64,000 nt of DNA from Demequina capsici (GTDB lineage Bacteria; Actinomycetota; Actinomycetes; Actinomycetales; Demequinaceae), in assembly GCF_032102965.1 (NCBI RefSeq), contig NZ_CP134880.1:1240001-1304000 (forward strand). The letters are read 5' to 3'. Positions 61,059-64,000 of the stretch are shown here, piece by piece. Below the pieces are notes generated by a model. It made no database searches, was not told the origin of the DNA, and was given only the letters and a program-made list of their open reading frames with translations. Position 1 is the first letter of the stretch. Each line of letters starts with the position of its first letter. A program made the position numbers and the translations under genes.

Positions 61059-62918
61059 GTGCTGGAGCGCATCGAGTCACCGCAGGACCTGCGGGGTCTC
61101 TCATACGAGGAGCTTCACGGCCTCGCCGAGGAGATCCGGGACTTCCTGGTCGACTCGGTCTCGCGCACCGGCGGACACCTGGGCCCCAACCTGGGCGTCG
61201 TCGAGCTCACGCTCGCGCTGCACCGGGTCTTCGAGTCGCCGCACGACAGCATCGTGTTCGACACGGGGCACCAGTCGTACGTGCACAAGCTGATCACCGG
61301 ACGCCACGACTTCTCGGACCTGCGCCAGCGCGGGGGCCTGTCGGGCTACCCCTCCCGGGCCGAGAGCGCGCATGACGTCGTCGAGAACTCGCACGCATCG
61401 ACCGCCGTGTCGTGGGCGGCGGGCATCGCGCGCGGCCGGGCGCTTCGCGGCGAGAGCGACCGCACCACGGTCGCCGTGATCGGCGATGGCGCGCTCACCG
61501 GCGGCATGGCCTGGGAGGCGCTCAACTCGCTTGCCGACCGGTCGGACCGCGTGGTGATCGTCGTCAATGACAACGGCCGCTCCTACGCGCCGACGATCGG
61601 CGGCCTCGCCCGCAAGCTCGACGGGATCCGCGTGGACCCGCGCTACGAGCGCTTCCTCGGCTGGGGCAAGCGCACCTTCGAGAATCGCGGCCGGTTCCGC
61701 ACCTTCACCTATCAGACGGTGATGCACGGCAAGCGCGCGCTCAAGGGGCTGCTCACCGAGCAGGGTCTGTTCGAGGATCTGGGGCTGAAGTACATCGGTC
61801 CGATCGACGGCCACGACCAGCGTCACCTCGAGCTGGCGCTGCGGCAGGCGAAGGACTACGGCGCCCCCGTGCTCGTGCATGTGCTGACGCAGAAGGGCCG
61901 CGGCTACGAGCCCGCCGAGCAGGACGTCGCCGACCGCTTCCACGCCGTCGGCCCGATCCATCCTGAGACGGGGCTGCCGATCGTGCCCTCCCGCTTCGGA
62001 TGGACGAAGGTCTTCGCGGACGAGATGCTGAGGGCCGGCAGGGAGCGTGACGATGTGGTGGCGCTCACCGCTGCCATGCTCGCGCCCGTCGGCCTGCAGC
62101 CCTTCGCCGACGAGTTCCCCGACCGCGTGATCGACGTCGGCATCGCGGAGCAGCATGCCGTCACCAGCGCCGCAGGCCTCGCGTTCGCCGGGATGCACCC
62201 CGTCGTGGCGGTGTACGCGACCTTCCTGAACCGCGCGTTCGATCAGCTGCTGATGGACGTCGCGCTTCACAAGGCGGGCGTGACCTTCATGCTCGACCGC
62301 GCGGGGATCACCGGAGACGACGGGGCGAGCCACAACGGCATGTGGGACATGGCGCTGCTGCGCCATGTCCCGGGCCTGAGACTGGCCGCGCCGCGTGACG
62401 AGGCGACGCTGCGCTCCGCGTTCAGGCAGGCGCTCGACGTCGACGACGCGCCCACCGTCGTGCGCTACCCGAAGGGGGCCGTCGGAGACGACGTTCCCGC
62501 GCTCCGTCGCGTGGAGGACATCGAGATCCTCGCCGAGCTCGGCGAGGGTCCGGCGCAGGTGGTCGTGCTGGGCGTAGGAGCCATGGCGCCCACGGCGATC
62601 GAGGTGGCCGGCAAGCTTGCGGCCGAAGGCCGGACCGTGCTCGCCGCGACTGCCACCTGGGTGCGACCCGTGCCCGACGGCCTCCTGGAGGTGCTCGGAG
62701 ACGCCGAGCTCGTCGTGACCGTCGAGGACGGCCTCACCGACGCGGGCGTGGGCCAGGAGTGGGCCGAGTTCGCGCGGCTCGCCGGCCGCACCGCCCGGTG
62801 GTCCCACCACGGAGTGCCGCGGGAGTTCCTCGATCACGCCAGCCGTGCGCAGGTCGTGGAGCGCGTGGGCCTGAACGCCTCCGCGATCGCCGAGCGGGCC
62901 GGCGCGCTGCTCGCCTGA
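61059..62918 (+). CDS. dxs: 1-deoxy-D-xylulose-5-phosphate synthase
   Basis: 619 residues, thiamine-diphosphate enzyme joining pyruvate and glyceraldehyde 3-phosphate at the entry to the MEP isoprenoid pathway. ThDP motif GDGALTGGMAWEALN...NDN, N-terminal His in DTGHQSYVHK, glutamate activator in DVGIAEQHAV, and transketolase pyrimidine domain DRAGITGDDGASH. GTG 61059 follows GAAGGAGAGAGC. The product supplies the polyprenyl synthase at 36-37 kb and menaquinone. It converges on rnd with only 3 bases between the stops and no hairpin. Confidence 0.97.
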   Translation: MLERIESPQDLRGLSYEELHGLAEEIRDFLVDSVSRTGGHLGPNLGVVELTLALHRVFESPHDSIVFDTGHQSYVHKLITGRHDFSDLRQRGGLSGYPSRAESAHDVVENSHASTAVSWAAGIARGRALRGESDRTTVAVIGDGALTGGMAWEALNSLADRSDRVVIVVNDNGRSYAPTIGGLARKLDGIRVDPRYERFLGWGKRTFENRGRFRTFTYQTVMHGKRALKGLLTEQGLFEDLGLKYIGPIDGHDQRHLELALRQAKDYGAPVLVHVLTQKGRGYEPAEQDVADRFHAVGPIHPETGLPIVPSRFGWTKVFADEMLRAGRERDDVVALTAAMLAPVGLQPFADEFPDRVIDVGIAEQHAVTSAAGLAFAGMHPVVAVYATFLNRAFDQLLMDVALHKAGVTFMLDRAGITGDDGASHNGMWDMALLRHVPGLRLAAPRDEATLRSAFRQALDVDDAPTVVRYPKGAVGDDVPALRRVEDIEILAELGEGPAQVVVLGVGAMAPTAIEVAGKLAAEGRTVLAATATWVRPVPDGLLEVLGDAELVVTVEDGLTDAGVGQEWAEFARLAGRTARWSHHGVPREFLDHASRAQVVERVGLNASAIAERAGALLA

Positions 62919-62921
62919 CGA

Positions 62922-64000
62922 TCAGGCGTCGACCACGCCGTCCGACGCGTCGGTGCCGGCAGCATCGAGCTCGGCCGCGCGGACGAACGTCTGCGCCAGC
63001 ACGGGCGCCACCAGGTCCAGCTGCCACTGCCGCGCTCCGCGGGAGGCCAGCAGGTTCCTGATCTCTGCCTCCCCGCCGCCACGGTGCTCCCAGCAGGCGC
63101 GGCGCACCGCATCAGGCTGCATGAGGTTCTCGGCAGGCATGCCGTGCTTGTCCACGAGCCCCTGGATCGCCTCCTTGGTGAGCGCGAGCCGTGTGGCGGC
63201 GTCGGGACGCTTGTCGCGCCAGGCACGAGGCGGAGGAGGGCCGTCGCTCGCAGGACCACGTCGAGCCGGCAGATCCTTGTCGGGAAGCGCGAGCGCGCGC
63301 TCGATGGTGGGCCACCAGCGGGCCGCAGCCCGCTTCGTCCCCCGCGACCGCCACTCGGGAAGCGCCACCAGATCGTCGTAGGACGCGGGGCGAGCCTGCG
63401 CCGCCGAGACGATCGCCGCATCGCGGAGGACGCGCCCTGGCGACATGTCGCGACGCTGCGCCTCCCGATCACGGCTCAGCCACAGCTCGCGCACGATCCC
63501 CAGCCCGCGAGGATCCCGCACCTGGTGACAGCCTGACGTGCGCCGCCACGGGTCAGGACGCGCCTCCGAGGGCTGCGCGACCCGCGCCGCCTCGAACTCC
63601 TGGAGCGCCCAGTCCAGCTTGCCCGCCGCCTCGAGCTCGGAGCGGAGATGGTCGCGCACCTCGACGAGCACCTCGACATCCAGCGCCGCATACACGAGCC
63701 AGTCATGGGGGAGCGGTCGCGTGGACCAGTCCTGCGCCGAGTGCTCCTTCGCGAGGGCCAGGCCCAGCACCCTCTCGACGACAGCGGCGAGCCCTACCTT
63801 GGGCCAGCCGAGCAGGCGCGCGGCGAGCTCCGTGTCGAACACCTTGGCGGGTGTGATGCCAAGATCGCGCATGCCCGGCAGATCCTGGCTCGCGGCGTGG
63901 AAGACGAACTCCTCCGCGCCCACAGCCTCCTGGAGGGAGGAGAGGTCGGGCAGGGCGGCGGTGTCGACGAGCGCGATCCCCGCGCCGGCGCGCTTGAACT
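62922..64000 (-). CDS. rnd: ribonuclease D, N-terminus beyond window edge
   Basis: At least 359 residues visible. DEDDy 3'-5' exonuclease: Exo II (FHAASQDLPGM), FDTELAARLLG and Exo III (YAALDVEVL, Tyr four residues before Asp) are present; Exo I lies past position 64000. A C-terminal HRDC domain (about 63200-63500: WLSRDREAQRRDMSPGRVLRD) and a second helical domain follow. The frame stays open to the window end (FKRAGAGIALVDTAA upstream), so the ATG-like codon at 63923 is internal. It processes tRNA and stable-RNA 3' ends in this family. dxs beside rnd is also seen in mycobacteria. Confidence 0.92.
   Translation of the reverse strand, partial: FKRAGAGIALVDTAALPDLSSLQEAVGAEEFVFHAASQDLPGMRDLGITPAKVFDTELAARLLGWPKVGLAAVVERVLGLALAKEHSAQDWSTRPLPHDWLVYAALDVEVLVEVRDHLRSELEAAGKLDWALQEFEAARVAQPSEARPDPWRRTSGCHQVRDPRGLGIVRELWLSRDREAQRRDMSPGRVLRDAAIVSAAQARPASYDDLVALPEWRSRGTKRAAARWWPTIERALALPDKDLPARRGPASDGPPPPRAWRDKRPDAATRLALTKEAIQGLVDKHGMPAENLMQPDAVRRACWEHRGGGEAEIRNLLASRGARQWQLDLVAPVLAQTFVRAAELDAAGTDASDGVVDA

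Noticed and set aside
63923-63925. Start of rnd at the first ATG-like codon inside the window
   Set aside because: The frame continues upstream to the window edge with ribonuclease D-like sequence, so the codon is internal and the gene is truncated by the window.

Overview
The window reads as chromosomal core sequence from a high-GC (about 70%) actinobacterium, most likely of the order Micrococcales (Cellulomonadaceae or Demequinaceae type; this placement is an inference from gene content and order, not a phylogeny). Supporting points are a bcc-aa3 cytochrome supercomplex with a diheme QcrC, a class II DAHP synthase, a pyrophosphate-type phosphofructokinase, SepH, DUF3043, DUF3159, DUF4192, DUF4193 and DUF5998 proteins, a second gyrase-like (topoisomerase IV) pair near the primary sigma factor, and many genes whose start codon lies only 6 to 8 bases downstream of a -10 hexamer (leaderless mRNAs). 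No rRNA, tRNA, CRISPR array, insertion sequence, prophage or integrase was found. The gene density is very high and no gene-free stretch exceeds about 210 bases.

Layout. 1-11 kb: central metabolism and small transport or regulatory genes: 3' -truncated lpdA, a small conserved gene, pepA and pyrD diverging from a 32-bp gap, a TDT/SLAC1-type transporter diverging from a LysR regulator, a nucleotidyltransferase-like gene, an aldo/keto reductase, a DUF3043 membrane protein, nadA, a degenerate glycerate-kinase-like gene and erpA. 11-22 kb: respiratory region: a cysteine-desulfurase-like protein without its PLP lysine, ctaC-ctaD-ctaF on the plus strand, a GNAT/esterase fusion, a superoxide dismutase, and qcrB-qcrA-qcrC-ctaE on the minus strand converging on them. 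22-32 kb: pseudo-receiver protein, trpD, a DnaQ/UvrC-like fusion nuclease, a CxxC mini-protein, acyl-CoA synthetase, ROK glucokinase, plsC, PPi-phosphofructokinase and class II DAHP synthase.

32-40 kb: an envelope-signalling block (PASTA Ser/Thr kinase, LysM-transglycosylase, Rv2175c-type DNA-binding protein, polyprenyl synthase) followed by DUF4192 and the primary sigma factor; the order kinase / Rv2175c / polyprenyl synthase beside aroG resembles the mycobacterial aroG-pknL-Rv2175c-idsA2 neighbourhood. 40-50 kb: EamA exporter, small membrane protein, GNAT, ParE and ParC type subunits flanking a ThrE-like exporter, DUF5998, and a phosphodiesterase. 50-64 kb: sepH, suhB, DUF4193, dut, an OB-fold protein, DUF3159, a pair of TrkA/RCK proteins divergent from an APC permease with a KimA-like cytosolic tail, a TrmA-family RNA methyltransferase, aconitase, dxs and a 5'-truncated rnd. 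This last block is syntenic with mycobacterial sigA-suhB-dut-ceoBC-dxs.

The most notable non-genic signals are: two divergent gene pairs with identical 32-bp leaderless promoter geometry; a 9-bp-phased GTGAC array in front of the LysM-transglycosylase gene that looks like an MtrA box; a duplicated palindrome able to form alternative hairpins around the sigA start; a leaderless 12-codon upstream ORF joined by GTGA overlap to the LysR gene and containing the likely operator; and a sod terminator lying inside the last codons of the convergent neighbour.
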